This document shows positions 17,523 through 25,923 of a DNA stretch of 64,000 nucleotides, in pieces (the stretch's first letter is position 1; each line of letters starts with the position of its first letter). Position numbers and translations under genes: made by a program. The stretch comes from Tistlia consotensis USBA 355. GTDB lineage: Bacteria; Pseudomonadota; Alphaproteobacteria; Kiloniellales; DSM-21159. The stretch is from NCBI RefSeq assembly GCF_900177295.1, contig NZ_FWZX01000025.1:49851-113850 (forward strand), given 5' to 3'. Below the pieces are notes generated by a model that searched no databases, was not told the DNA's origin, and saw only the letters and a list, made by a program, of their open reading frames with translations.

Positions 17523-18553
17523 CAGCGGCTCCGCCTCAGGAAGCGGCCGATCGCCGTCGAGAGCACGACCGCGACGACCAGGAACAGCCCCTCGTAGAAC
17601 GACTGGTAGAGGGGATCGATGTTCGAGAAGAACAGGATGTTGACGATCATCGTCGTCACGAAGGCGCCGGCGATCACCCCGATGCCGCTGCCGCGTCCGC
17701 CGAACAGGTTCATGCCGCCGAGCACGCAGGCGACGATCGAGGTCAGGGTGAAGCCGTTGCCGGTGGTCGCGTCGCCGGCCGTCGCGGTCGCCGCCAGGAA
17801 CAGCCCGGCGGCCCCGGCGAACAGCCCGCTCAGCGTGAAGGAGGTGACCCGGGCGCGCACCGTGTCGATGCCGTTGGCCCGCGCCGACTGCTCGTCGTTG
17901 CCGATGGCGAAGATCGCGACGCCGATCCGGCTGCGCCGGAAGGCGTACCAGACGAGCGCGACCAGCAGGACGTAGAGCAGGGCGTAGGGCTGGAAGGGGT
18001 TGACCAGCACCGAGGTGTAGACCGGCGGGATGCTGCCGCCCGGCTGGGGCAGCACCTTGATGGCGATGCCCTGGTAGATCGACAGGGTCGCCAGGGTCGC
18101 CAGGATCGGCTGCAGCCGGCCGACGCCGACCAGCAGGCCGTTGACCAGGCCGAGGCCGGCGCCGATCGCCAGCACGATCACGCTCCAGAGCACCATGCTG
18201 CCGGGGCTGTCGTGGATGTGCACGGCGGCCAGGGCGTTCGCCAGGTCCATGGTGCCGCCGATCGAGAGGTCGAGGCCGCGGGTCAGCACCACGAAGGACT
18301 GGCCGATCGCCGCGAGCACCAGCGGCATGGTGTTGTTGACCGTCGAGGTCAGCTCGAAATTGCCGGGCAGCGACTGCGTCTCGGCCCAGTAGACCGCGCA
18401 ATAGAGCACGATCGCGGCGACCAGCATGACCAGCGCCAGGACCAGGCCGACGTTCTGGCCGAGGAAGTGCGTGACCTTGCCGCGCCGCGGGCGGCGCCCG
18501 CCGGCTGCGGCCGTGGGGTCGGGCGGGACGGCGGGCGTGTCAATCGGCGGCAC
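17522..18553 (-). CDS. Sugar-type ABC importer permease (RbsC family), second subunit
   Basis: Inner-membrane permease of 343 residues. A proline- and arginine-rich cytoplasmic N-terminus of about 25 residues precedes the first helix. Family motifs are IGQSFVVLTRGLDLSIGGT near residue 90, NDEQSARANGI near residue 225 and ACVLGGMNLFGGRGSG near residue 275. It overlaps the ATPase gene by 14 bp and the other permease by one base. Two different RbsC-type permeases in one operon indicate a heterodimeric membrane channel. Confidence 0.92.
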   Translation of the reverse strand: MPPIDTPAVPPDPTAAAGGRRPRRGKVTHFLGQNVGLVLALVMLVAAIVLYCAVYWAETQSLPGNFELTSTVNNTMPLVLAAIGQSFVVLTRGLDLSIGGTMDLANALAAVHIHDSPGSMVLWSVIVLAIGAGLGLVNGLLVGVGRLQPILATLATLSIYQGIAIKVLPQPGGSIPPVYTSVLVNPFQPYALLYVLLVALVWYAFRRSRIGVAIFAIGNDEQSARANGIDTVRARVTSFTLSGLFAGAAGLFLAATATAGDATTGNGFTLTSIVACVLGGMNLFGGRGSGIGVIAGAFVTTMIVNILFFSNIDPLYQSFYEGLFLVVAVVLSTAIGRFLRRSR

Positions 18554-20066
18554 GGGATTCCCTGACGGCGGCGGTGACGATGTCCTCGGCGGTGATGCCG
18601 GGGGCGGAGAGCTCGGCAGCGATGCGGCCCTCGCGCATCACCAGGACCCGGTGGCAGAGGTGCGCCAGCTCCTCGGCGTCGCTGGAATAGTAGAGCAGCG
18701 CGCGGCCCTCGCCGGCGAGGCGCATCATCAGCTCGTAGATCTCGTGCTTGGTCGCGACGTCGACGCCGCGCGTCACGTCGTAGAGCAGCAGGATGCGCGA
18801 ATCGGCCAGCAGCCAGCGGCCGAGCAGCACCTTCTGCTGGTTGCCGCCGCTGAGCTGGCGCACCGGGTTGCCGAGGCCGGGCGTGCGGATCTTCAGCGCG
18901 TCGACCATGCCCTGGGCCAGGCCGCGCTCGCGCGCGCCGCCGATCAGCCCGAGCGAGGAGACCGCCGGCAGCACCGCCAGGGTCAGGTTGGCGCGCACCG
19001 ACAGCGGCAGCAGCAGGCCCTCGGTCTTGCGGTCCTCGGGGACCAGGGCCATGCCGAGGCGCGCGGCGTCGCGCGGGCTGCGGATGCGCGCCGGCCTGCC
19101 GTCGACGACGATGCGGCCGCTGTGCGCCTGGGCGCCGAACAGCGAGAAGAACAGCTCGCGGTGGCCGTGGCCGGCGAGGCCGCCGACCCCGAGGATCTCG
19201 GAGGCGTGCAGGGTCAGCGAGGCGTTCCTGAGGCCTTCGCCGGCAAGCTCCTCGACCTCGAGGACGGCGCGGTCGTGCGCCCGCGCCGGCGGCTGCGGGT
19301 AGAAGGCCTCGAGCTGGCGCCCGGTCATCAGGGTGACCGCCCGGTCCTCGTCGATCTCGGTGAAGGTGCCGACCTCGGCGCCGTTGCGGAAGATCGTGAT
19401 GCGGTCGGCGATCGAGGTGATCTCGTTCCAGCGGTGCGAGGTGAAGATGATGCACTTGCCGTCGGCGCGCAGGCCCTGGATCAGCTCGAACAGCCAGGCG
19501 ACCTCCTTCTCGCCGAGCGAGGAGGTCGGCTCGTCGAGCAGCAGGGTCGAGGGATCCTGGATGATCACCCGGGCGATCTCGACCATCTGCCGCTGGGCGA
19601 GCGACAGGTCCTCGATCAGCGCGCGCGGGTCGATGTGGTCGATGCCGAGCCAGGTCAGCACCCGGTCGGCCTCCCCGACCATGCGGTCGCGGTCGATCAG
19701 GCCGAGCCGGCCGCGCGGCTCGCGGCGGATCAGCAGGTTCTCCGCGACCGTCATCCAGGGCAGCAGGGTCAGCTCCTGGAACACCGTCCAGATGCCCAGG
19801 GCGTGGGCGTCGTCGGCGCCGTGCAGCTCGACCTTGCGGCCGGCGGCGCGGACCTCGCCGGCGTCCGGACGCAGCCGGCCGCCGAGCAGCTTGATCAGCG
19901 TGCTCTTGCCGGCGCCGTTCTCGCCGACCAGGGCATGCACCTCGCCGGGTCTCGCCGAGAAGGTCGCGCTGTCGACGGCCTGCACGCCGCCGAAGGCCTT
20001 GGCCAGCCGGATGCCCTCGACCGCCGGCGGGACGACCCCGCCGGCGGTCTGCGTCGCCTCGCTCAT
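18540..20066 (-). CDS. Sugar-type ABC importer ATP-binding protein with two NBDs (RbsA/MglA family)
   Basis: Cytoplasmic ATPase of 508 residues with two fused nucleotide-binding domains. NBD1 has Walker A GENGAGKST, signature LSLAQRQM and Walker B LLLDEPTSSL. NBD2 has the signature LSGGNQQKVLLGRW, but its Walker B reads LLLYDVTRGVD in place of LDEPTRGVD, so the magnesium aspartate is replaced by tyrosine and the catalytic glutamate by aspartate. NBD2 of this family often lacks a P-loop, as here, but this Walker B change is notable. The ATG at 20066 overlaps the binding-protein gene by 4 bp. Confidence 0.93.
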   Translation of the reverse strand: MSEATQTAGGVVPPAVEGIRLAKAFGGVQAVDSATFSARPGEVHALVGENGAGKSTLIKLLGGRLRPDAGEVRAAGRKVELHGADDAHALGIWTVFQELTLLPWMTVAENLLIRREPRGRLGLIDRDRMVGEADRVLTWLGIDHIDPRALIEDLSLAQRQMVEIARVIIQDPSTLLLDEPTSSLGEKEVAWLFELIQGLRADGKCIIFTSHRWNEITSIADRITIFRNGAEVGTFTEIDEDRAVTLMTGRQLEAFYPQPPARAHDRAVLEVEELAGEGLRNASLTLHASEILGVGGLAGHGHRELFFSLFGAQAHSGRIVVDGRPARIRSPRDAARLGMALVPEDRKTEGLLLPLSVRANLTLAVLPAVSSLGLIGGARERGLAQGMVDALKIRTPGLGNPVRQLSGGNQQKVLLGRWLLADSRILLLYDVTRGVDVATKHEIYELMMRLAGEGRALLYYSSDAEELAHLCHRVLVMREGRIAAELSAPGITAEDIVTAAVRESRAAD

Positions 20067-21175
20067 GCAGGCGGCAGCTTGACGTTCAGTTCGCCCGGGC
20101 AGGCCTTGCCGTCGGTCGCACCGTCGATGCACATCTTCACGGTGGCGTCGGGGCCGCTGTCGGTGAAGTCGGCGAAGAAGCTGTCGGGCAGGTCGGGGAA
20201 GACCGTCTCGCCGACCTTCACCGTGTCGTTGGTGACGTAGGGGAAGGGGATGGTGATATCCTTCTTGGGGTAGGTCCCCGCCAGGACGCGGCGGGCCAGC
20301 TCCAGGGAGATCACCGAGAGGAACGGCGGCTGGCCGATCGAGATGCCGTCGACCTTGTGGCCGTCGTAGCCGATCATGAACTTGCGGAAGCCGTTCTCGG
20401 CCTCGCCGGCGGTCGGCGGCAGCGGCCGCTTGGCGGCGATGAAGGCCTTGAGCACCCCGTCGGTGCCGCCCTGGCACCAGATGCCGTCGATCTGCGGCAG
20501 CGAGGGCAGGATCGCCGTGGTGTTGCGCTCGGCGGTCGAGGAGTCCCACATGCCGGTGTAGCGGTTGACGACCTTGATGCCGGGGTTGGCCTTCCAGACC
20601 TCGTCGGCGCCCTTGTTGCGGTCCAGGTCGACCGAGGTGCCGGCGACGCCGGTGACCATGATGACGTTGCCCTTGCCGCCCAGCTTGTCGACCAGCCACT
20701 GGGCCAGCTTCTTGCCGAACTCGACCTGGTCGGTGTTGACCTTCAGGACCGAGGGCGCGGTCACGATGTTGTCGAACGACACGACCAGGATGCCGCGCTG
20801 GGTCGCCTGGGTCAGGATGCCGTTGAGGCCGGTCGGCGAGGCGGCGTTGACGACGATCGCGTCGACCTTCTTGGCGATCAGGTTGGAGATCTGCTGCGAC
20901 TGCTTCGAGACGTCGTTGCCCGAGTTGAACCACGAGCCCTCGACCTGGGAGGCGAAGGGCTCCATCTGCAGCGCCGCCTTGAAGACGTTCTCCATCTCGA
21001 TGCGCCACTTGTTGCCGATGAAGGAGTTCGACAGGGCGATCGTGAACTTCTTGTCGGCCGCCCTCGCGATTCCGGGGGCGAGCTGCGGCAGCGCCAGGGA
21101 ACCGGCAACGCCGAGGCCGGCGGCTGCGGTCGCGCCGGCCTGCAGGAACCTGCGTCTGGTGAACCGTCCGATCAT
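20063..21175 (-). CDS. Sugar-type ABC importer periplasmic binding protein (Peripla_BP_4 family)
   Basis: Periplasmic receptor of 370 residues and first gene of a five-gene operon. The N-terminus has a twin-arginine motif RRRFLQ at residues 7-12, then a hydrophobic segment and AxA-type cleavage around residue 40 (IARAADKKF), so Tat export is expected. The mature part shows the type I fold of ribose-like receptors: TIALSNSFIGNKWRIEMEN, KKVDAIVVNAASPTGLN and GNVIMVTGVAG. The ligand may be a sugar or nucleoside-like compound; the downstream AllA-like gene favours a ureide or nucleoside link but does not prove it. Confidence 0.92.
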   Translation of the reverse strand: MIGRFTRRRFLQAGATAAAGLGVAGSLALPQLAPGIARAADKKFTIALSNSFIGNKWRIEMENVFKAALQMEPFASQVEGSWFNSGNDVSKQSQQISNLIAKKVDAIVVNAASPTGLNGILTQATQRGILVVSFDNIVTAPSVLKVNTDQVEFGKKLAQWLVDKLGGKGNVIMVTGVAGTSVDLDRNKGADEVWKANPGIKVVNRYTGMWDSSTAERNTTAILPSLPQIDGIWCQGGTDGVLKAFIAAKRPLPPTAGEAENGFRKFMIGYDGHKVDGISIGQPPFLSVISLELARRVLAGTYPKKDITIPFPYVTNDTVKVGETVFPDLPDSFFADFTDSGPDATVKMCIDGATDGKACPGELNVKLPPA

Positions 21176-21307
21176 CGTTTTCCTCCCTCGATTTCTTTTT
21201 CGTTCAACGCTTGCCGCTGCCGCCCGGCACCGCTTCGGGTGCCCGGCCGCGGGACGGCTCCGGCTGTCCGTGCCGGGGCCGAGACGGAAGACAAACAGAA
21301 ACGCTCG

Positions 21308-21351
21308 ACGAGATCTCGTGACCTAACAGCGCACTGGAAAACAGTGTTTCA
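21308..21351 (-). promoter_or_regulatory. Operator-like palindromes upstream of the sugar-type ABC operon
   Basis: In the 295-bp gap before the binding-protein gene, 21335-21351 reads on the minus strand TGAAACACTGTTTTCCA, a near-palindrome close to the IclR-family KdgR operator core (TGAAACA..TGTTTCA). A perfect 12-bp palindrome ACGAGATCTCGT lies at 21308-21319. These are candidate repressor sites; the regulator is not adjacent. The rest of the gap shows no gene. Confidence 0.45.
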
Positions 21352-21470
21352 TAACCGAGGGTTGAGAGGATAGGGCGAATCCGGCGGGAACACAATCGAC
21401 GGCGCGGCCCGCGCGCCCTCGCGACCTTTCGGCCGCGGCCGCAGCATCGCCGCGGCCGAAAGGCCTTAGC

Positions 21471-22343
21471 ATGCCGCCTCTTCCCGATGGAGCCCGCCCC
21501 GATGGAGCCCGCCCCGATGGAGCCCGCCCCGATGGAGCCCGCCCCGATGGAGCCCGCCCCGTGAGCGCCGATCCTGCCGCGACCGTCTTCCCGACCGATC
21601 CGGCGACCCTGCTGCTGGTCGCCGCGGTGTTCCTGCTCGCCGGCCTCGTCAAGGGCCTGATCGGCCTCGGCCTGCCGACCGTCTCGCTGGCCCTGCTGAC
21701 CGCCGCCGTCGGCCTGCAGCCGGCGATGGCCCTGATGCTGGCGCCGGCCTTCCTGACCAATCTCTGGCAGGGCCTGGGCGGCGGCCGGCTGCGGCCGCTG
21801 CTGGCCCGGCTCTGGCCGTTCCTGCTGACTGCCGGCCTGACGATCTGGCTCGGCGCGGCGGCCCTGACCCGGATCGAGCTGCGCTGGCTGTCGGCGCTGC
21901 TCGGCCTGCTGCTCGTGCTTTACGCCCTCTATGGCCTGGCGCGGCCGCCGCTGCTGCTGTCGCGCCGGGGCGAGCCCTGGATCGGCCTGCTGGCCGGCCT
22001 CGCCAACGGCCTGCTGACCGGCATGACCGGCTCCTTCGTCGTGCCGGGCGTCGCCTACCTGCAGGCTCTGGGCCTGCCGCGCGACGCCCTGGTCCAGGCG
22101 ATGGGGCTGCTGTTCGGCGTCTCGACCGTCGCGCTGGCGGTCGCGCTCGGCGGTCGCGGCCTGCTGTCTCCGCAGCTCGGCTGCCTGTCGCTGGCCGCCA
22201 TCGCGCCGGCGCTGTCCGGGCTGTGGCTCGGCCGGCGGCTGCGCGGACGCCTCGACGAGGTCGCTTTCCGCCGCGTGCTGCTGGCGGCGCTGCTGCTGCT
22301 CGGGCTGTGGATCGTCTGGCGCGAGCTCGCCCGACAGCCGTGA
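21471..22343 (+). CDS. TauE/SafE-family permease (sulfite/anion exporter family)
   Basis: Inner-membrane protein of up to 290 residues with about eight helices. The first family repeat begins FLLAGLVKGLIGLGLPTVS near residue 57 and the second is LLAGLANGLLTGMTGSFVVPG near residue 175, the usual pseudo-symmetry of TauE/SafE. Members move sulfite, sulfoacetate or other organic anions. The ATG at 21471 adds a PDGAR repeat tail encoded by a 15-bp tandem array. The GTG at 21561 gives about 260 residues, the normal family length, with GGAG at 21549-21552 upstream. The GTG is therefore a serious alternative start. Confidence 0.85.
   Translation: MPPLPDGARPDGARPDGARPDGARPDGARPVSADPAATVFPTDPATLLLVAAVFLLAGLVKGLIGLGLPTVSLALLTAAVGLQPAMALMLAPAFLTNLWQGLGGGRLRPLLARLWPFLLTAGLTIWLGAAALTRIELRWLSALLGLLLVLYALYGLARPPLLLSRRGEPWIGLLAGLANGLLTGMTGSFVVPGVAYLQALGLPRDALVQAMGLLFGVSTVALAVALGGRGLLSPQLGCLSLAAIAPALSGLWLGRRLRGRLDEVAFRRVLLAALLLLGLWIVWRELARQP
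21486..21560 (+). repeat. Five perfect 15-bp tandem repeats, each holding a GGAG and an ATG
   Basis: The unit GATGGAGCCCGCCCC occurs five times without a mismatch. In one frame it encodes (MEPAP)5 followed at once by TGA at 21562-21564, which overlaps the GTG start at 21561. In the permease frame it encodes PDGAR repeats. Every GGAG sits 9 nt before the ATG of the next unit, and the last one 8 nt before the GTG. Confidence 0.85.
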
Positions 22344-22371
22344 TCCGCGGCTGCCCGGGCAGGGCAGGGGC

Positions 22372-22758
22372 TCAGGCGGCGGCCTTGCGCTCGATCAGCC
22401 GGGCCAGGGTGCCCGGCACGCTGTCGGCCAGCGGCTTCGCCGTCCCCTCGTCGGCGCCGAGCAGGCAGGCCAGGCGCAGCACGTCGAGGCCGCTGTGCCA
22501 GCAACTGCTGCCGGTGACCGCCACGATGGCGCCGCGGTAGTTGCGGCTGCGCAGCGTGCGGATCGTCTCCAGGCCATCCATCTCGGGCATGTAGATGTCG
22601 ACCAGGATGGCGTCGTAGAGACCGGGGTGCCGGGCTGCCCAGGCCACGGCCTGGGCGCCGCTGTTGCAGGTCTCGACCTCGTAGCCGGCGTTGCGCAGCA
22701 CTGCGCTCATGGCCGTCAGGTCGCGTTCCAGATCGTCGACGAGAAGCAGCTTGGTCAC
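22372..22758 (-). CDS. Single-domain response regulator (CheY-like receiver)
   Basis: Receiver-only protein of 128 residues. The acidic pair is D8-D9, the phosphoacceptor D54 (ILVDIYMPEMDG), the switch threonine T82 and the conserved lysine K108. No output domain is attached, so it must signal through protein contacts or act as a phosphate relay. It is divergent from a hybrid histidine kinase with an Hpt domain across a 248-bp gap, a plausible partner. The C-terminal ERKAAA tail has no recognisable motif. Confidence 0.9.
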   Translation of the reverse strand: MTKLLLVDDLERDLTAMSAVLRNAGYEVETCNSGAQAVAWAARHPGLYDAILVDIYMPEMDGLETIRTLRSRNYRGAIVAVTGSSCWHSGLDVLRLACLLGADEGTAKPLADSVPGTLARLIERKAAA

Positions 22759-23006
22759 GGCGCGGGCTCGCAGGTCAGAGGTCGATGCCGATCCGGTTCT
22801 GCGGCATTTTAGGTAAATGTCATGTGAATGAGAACCGTCTGGATTGTAAACATGGTGGATTCTTCGCTCACTGCGGTCCGGACAGCCGGATCATTTCCGG
22901 ATGGAACGGCGCTTCCCGGCGGGCAGACCGTCGGAGTTAAGGGGCTGTTCATTCTTGGCCGCCAATCTGACGGGTCTGACCATGGCCGAGCGGACGGCTG
23001 CCGCCC

Positions 23007-25286
23007 ATGTTCGATTCCGGCTTCCTGGCTCTCACGCAGAACGTCGGCCTGCTGGCGCTGCTGGTCGTCGCCTACGGCGGCCTGGCCTGCGCGGTCGCGG
23101 CGCTGCCGGCCGCGGTCCGGCAGCTGCTGCTCGGCGGCCTGTTCGGCCTGTCCGGCCTGCTGCTCATGGCTTTTCCCTTCGAGACCGGCTCCGGCCTGAT
23201 CTTCGACGGCCGCGCCGTGCCGCTGCTGCTCGCCGGCCCGTTCGGCGGCGGCCCGCTCGCGGCCCTGGCCGCCGGCCTGCTGGTCGCGGCCGGACGGCTG
23301 GCGATCGGCGGCGACGGCGTGCTGCCGTCGCTGGTCGTCGCTCTGGCGGTCGTCGCGCTGTCGAGCGGGCTCTGGCTGCTGCGCAGCCGCGGCGGCCGGT
23401 TCGACGCGGGCATCCTGGCGCTCGGCGGCCTCGCCGCCTCGGCGGCCCTGTTCGCCGGCCTGTTCCTGCTCGGCCGCGAGACGGCGGTCGGCCTCGTCGC
23501 CGGCCTGGGCCCGGCCTACCTGACCACCGTGGCCGGGGCGACGGCGCTGTTCGGCTACCTGCTGCTGCTCGACGACCGGCGCCGCGAGGCGCTGGCGGGT
23601 GCCGAGGCGGCGCGCCGCGCGGCGGACCTGGCGAACGCGTCGAAGTCGCGCTTCCTGGCGCGCATGAGCCACGAGCTCAGAACACCGCTGACCGGCATCC
23701 TCGGCATGGTCGACCTGATGGCGCGCGACGCCACGCCGCAGGCCCGGCAGGGCTATCTGGAGGCGCTGCGCGGCTCGGGCCGCATCCTGCTGACGCTGAT
23801 CGACGACATCCTCGACCTCTCGGGTCTCGAGGGCGGCGGTCTGACGATCTCGCCGGGCGAGGTCTCGCTGCATCGCCTGACCTTCGACGTCGTGAGCGTC
23901 TTCGAGCCGCGCGCCCAGGCGAAGGGCCTGACCCTGCGCCTGGTGATCGACGAGGCGGTGCCCGAGACGATCCTCTGCGATGACCGGCGGGTCCGGCAGA
24001 TCCTGTTCAAGCTGCTCGGCAACGCCCTCCGCTTCACCGAGCGCGGCCACGTCGAGCTGAGCCTGCACACCGCCGCCGGCGCCGGCGCCGGCCGTCTGGT
24101 CTTCGAGGTCCGGGACAGCGGCCCCGGCATCGAGGCCGGCCGCCTGGAGCGGATCTTCGAGCCCTTCGAGCCCGGTGACGCCACGGCCGGCGGCGTCGGC
24201 CTGGGGCTCGCCGTCTCGCGGGGCCTCGCGGAGCGGATGGGCGGCCGCCTGACGGTGCGCAGCGAGAAGGGGCTCGGCTCGATCTTCGTGCTGGAGCTGC
24301 CGCTGGCGCCCGTCGGCGCGGCGGCGGGGCCGGGGGCCGACCGGGGGGGCAACCACGGGGCCGACCGCGGAGCCGACCGCGGAGCCGACCGCGGGGCCGA
24401 CCGCGGGCCAGCGGTCGCGCAGCCGGCCGGCGAGCCGCTCGCCGGGCTCGCCCTGCTGGTCGCCGAGGACACCGCCGTCACCCGTCTGTTGCTCGGCGAG
24501 ATGCTGGCCAGGCTGGGCGCCGAGCCGGTGCTGGTCGAGGACGGCCGGCAGGCTCTGGAGCGGCTCCGGGAGCGGACCTTCGACCTGGTCCTGATGGACA
24601 TGCAGATGCCGCGGCTCGACGGCGTCGAGGCGACGCGCCGGATCCGCGCGCTAGGCGGCGGCTTCGCGTCCCTGCCGATCGTCGGCCTGACCGCCGACGT
24701 CGTCGCCGGGAACCGGCCGCGCTACCTCGAGGCCGGCCTGAGCGACCTGCTGTACAAGCCGGTCGACTGGCCGGTGCTGACCGCCCGCATCGCCGCGCTG
24801 GTCGCGGAGCGGCGGGGGCGCGCCGAGGCGACGTCGCCGGCCGGCCCGTCCGCCCCCGAGGCGGACCGGGACGGCGAGGCCCTGCCGTCCGACGACTCGC
24901 CGGCGGCGCGCATCGCGGCGGCCTGCGGCGGGCGTCCGACCTACGATCCCAAGGTCAGGCGCGCGCTGGCCGATTCCATGGCGCCGGCGCGCCTGGAGGA
25001 GATCCTCGCGCTCTGGCCGCCCTTCGCCGAGGAGCACCGCGCCCTGATCGAGCAGGCCCTGGCGGCCGGCGACGGCACGGCGCTGGCCCGCGCCGCGCAC
25101 AGCGTCAAGGGCACCGCCGGCTATCTCGGCTTCGTCCGGCTCGAGGCCCTGTGCAAGGCGGCGCAGCGCCCGACCGAGGACGCCGGGCTGCAGGCGGCGC
25201 TGGGCGCCGAGATCGCCCTGGAGCTGAAGCGCACGCTCGACGAGCTGCCGCCGGCCGGCGGGCCGCCGCTCTACGCCGTCGGCTGA
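23007..25286 (+). CDS. Hybrid sensor histidine kinase with 5TM sensor, receiver and Hpt domains
   Basis: Membrane hybrid kinase of 759 residues. The first 190 residues form a multi-helix sensor resembling the 5TMR-LYT module (LIFDGRAVPLLLAGPFGGGP). The HisKA domain has the H-box SHELRTP with His near 222, followed by HATPase_c (RQILFKLLGNALRFTE, VRDSGPGI, GVGLGLAVSRGL). A Pro/Gly-rich linker with GADRG repeats (24352-24411, a 12-bp tandem array) leads to a receiver with Asp near 531 (LVLMDMQMPRLDG). The C-terminal Hpt has AAHSVKG with His near 698. The full His-Asp-His relay is present, but the last Asp must be elsewhere, perhaps in the divergent receiver gene. It ends convergently, overlapping the next gene by 16 bp. 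Confidence 0.92.
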   Translation: MFDSGFLALTQNVGLLALLVVAYGGLACAVAALPAAVRQLLLGGLFGLSGLLLMAFPFETGSGLIFDGRAVPLLLAGPFGGGPLAALAAGLLVAAGRLAIGGDGVLPSLVVALAVVALSSGLWLLRSRGGRFDAGILALGGLAASAALFAGLFLLGRETAVGLVAGLGPAYLTTVAGATALFGYLLLLDDRRREALAGAEAARRAADLANASKSRFLARMSHELRTPLTGILGMVDLMARDATPQARQGYLEALRGSGRILLTLIDDILDLSGLEGGGLTISPGEVSLHRLTFDVVSVFEPRAQAKGLTLRLVIDEAVPETILCDDRRVRQILFKLLGNALRFTERGHVELSLHTAAGAGAGRLVFEVRDSGPGIEAGRLERIFEPFEPGDATAGGVGLGLAVSRGLAERMGGRLTVRSEKGLGSIFVLELPLAPVGAAAGPGADRGGNHGADRGADRGADRGADRGPAVAQPAGEPLAGLALLVAEDTAVTRLLLGEMLARLGAEPVLVEDGRQALERLRERTFDLVLMDMQMPRLDGVEATRRIRALGGGFASLPIVGLTADVVAGNRPRYLEAGLSDLLYKPVDWPVLTARIAALVAERRGRAEATSPAGPSAPEADRDGEALPSDDSPAARIAAACGGRPTYDPKVRRALADSMAPARLEEILALWPPFAEEHRALIEQALAAGDGTALARAAHSVKGTAGYLGFVRLEALCKAAQRPTEDAGLQAALGAEIALELKRTLDELPPAGGPPLYAVG

Positions 25287-25903
25287 GCGGCCCGGGCCGC
25301 TGCCTCTTTGGCGGCGGCAGCCAGCGCCGCGGCCGGCAGCACCGTCGCGAACTCGAAGCCCAGGGTCGCCAGGTGGACGCGCTGGACCTCCTCGGCCGGA
25401 AGCGTGCCGCCCTGGCCGTCGGGCAGGTCGAAGGCCGCGCAGGCGTCCCCGGCGAGCAGGGTGCGGAAGCCGAGGTTCGAGGCGATCCGGGCGGTCGTCG
25501 AGACGCACATGTCGGTCGAGATGCCGAACAGCACGACCGCCGTCGCGCCGAGCCGGCGCAGCCGCAGCTCGAGGTCGGTGCCGACGAAGGCGCAGTTGAC
25601 CGTCTTGGCGACGACCGGCTCGCCCTCCCGGGGCTCGAAGCCGGGCCGGAAGGCGTTGCCGGCATGCGCCGGCGCCAGGGTCGAGCCGGGCTCGATCGAG
25701 TCGTGGCGGACGTGGAGGATCGGCCAGCCGGCGGTGCGCCAGGCGGCCAGCAGGGCCAGGCCCCTGGCCTCCATCTCCGGATTGCCGCGCCGCGGCCAGG
25801 GCGGGAAGTCGAAGCCCCGCTGCACGTCGATCGGGATCAGCACCGGCGGCCCGGCCTGGTCGTCGAAGAGGCCGGGGGCGGCGGCATTTGCGTGGGTATC
25901 CAT
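25271..25903 (-). CDS. Isochorismatase-family cysteine hydrolase
   Basis: Cytoplasmic hydrolase of 210 residues with the family triad D26 (PIDVQRGFD), K100 (VAKTVNCAF) and C133 (GISTDMCVSTTAR), including the cis-peptide region before the cysteine. The family splits C-O or amide bonds in substrates such as isochorismate, nicotinamide, peroxyureidoacrylate or N-carbamoyl compounds. It lies just behind a DJ-1-family gene on the same strand with a 20-bp gap, so the two are likely cotranscribed. No substrate can be named. Confidence 0.87.
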   Translation of the reverse strand: MDTHANAAAPGLFDDQAGPPVLIPIDVQRGFDFPPWPRRGNPEMEARGLALLAAWRTAGWPILHVRHDSIEPGSTLAPAHAGNAFRPGFEPREGEPVVAKTVNCAFVGTDLELRLRRLGATAVVLFGISTDMCVSTTARIASNLGFRTLLAGDACAAFDLPDGQGGTLPAEEVQRVHLATLGFEFATVLPAAALAAAAKEAAARAAQPTA

Positions 25904-25923
25904 GGGGTCCTGCAGCTAGACGG

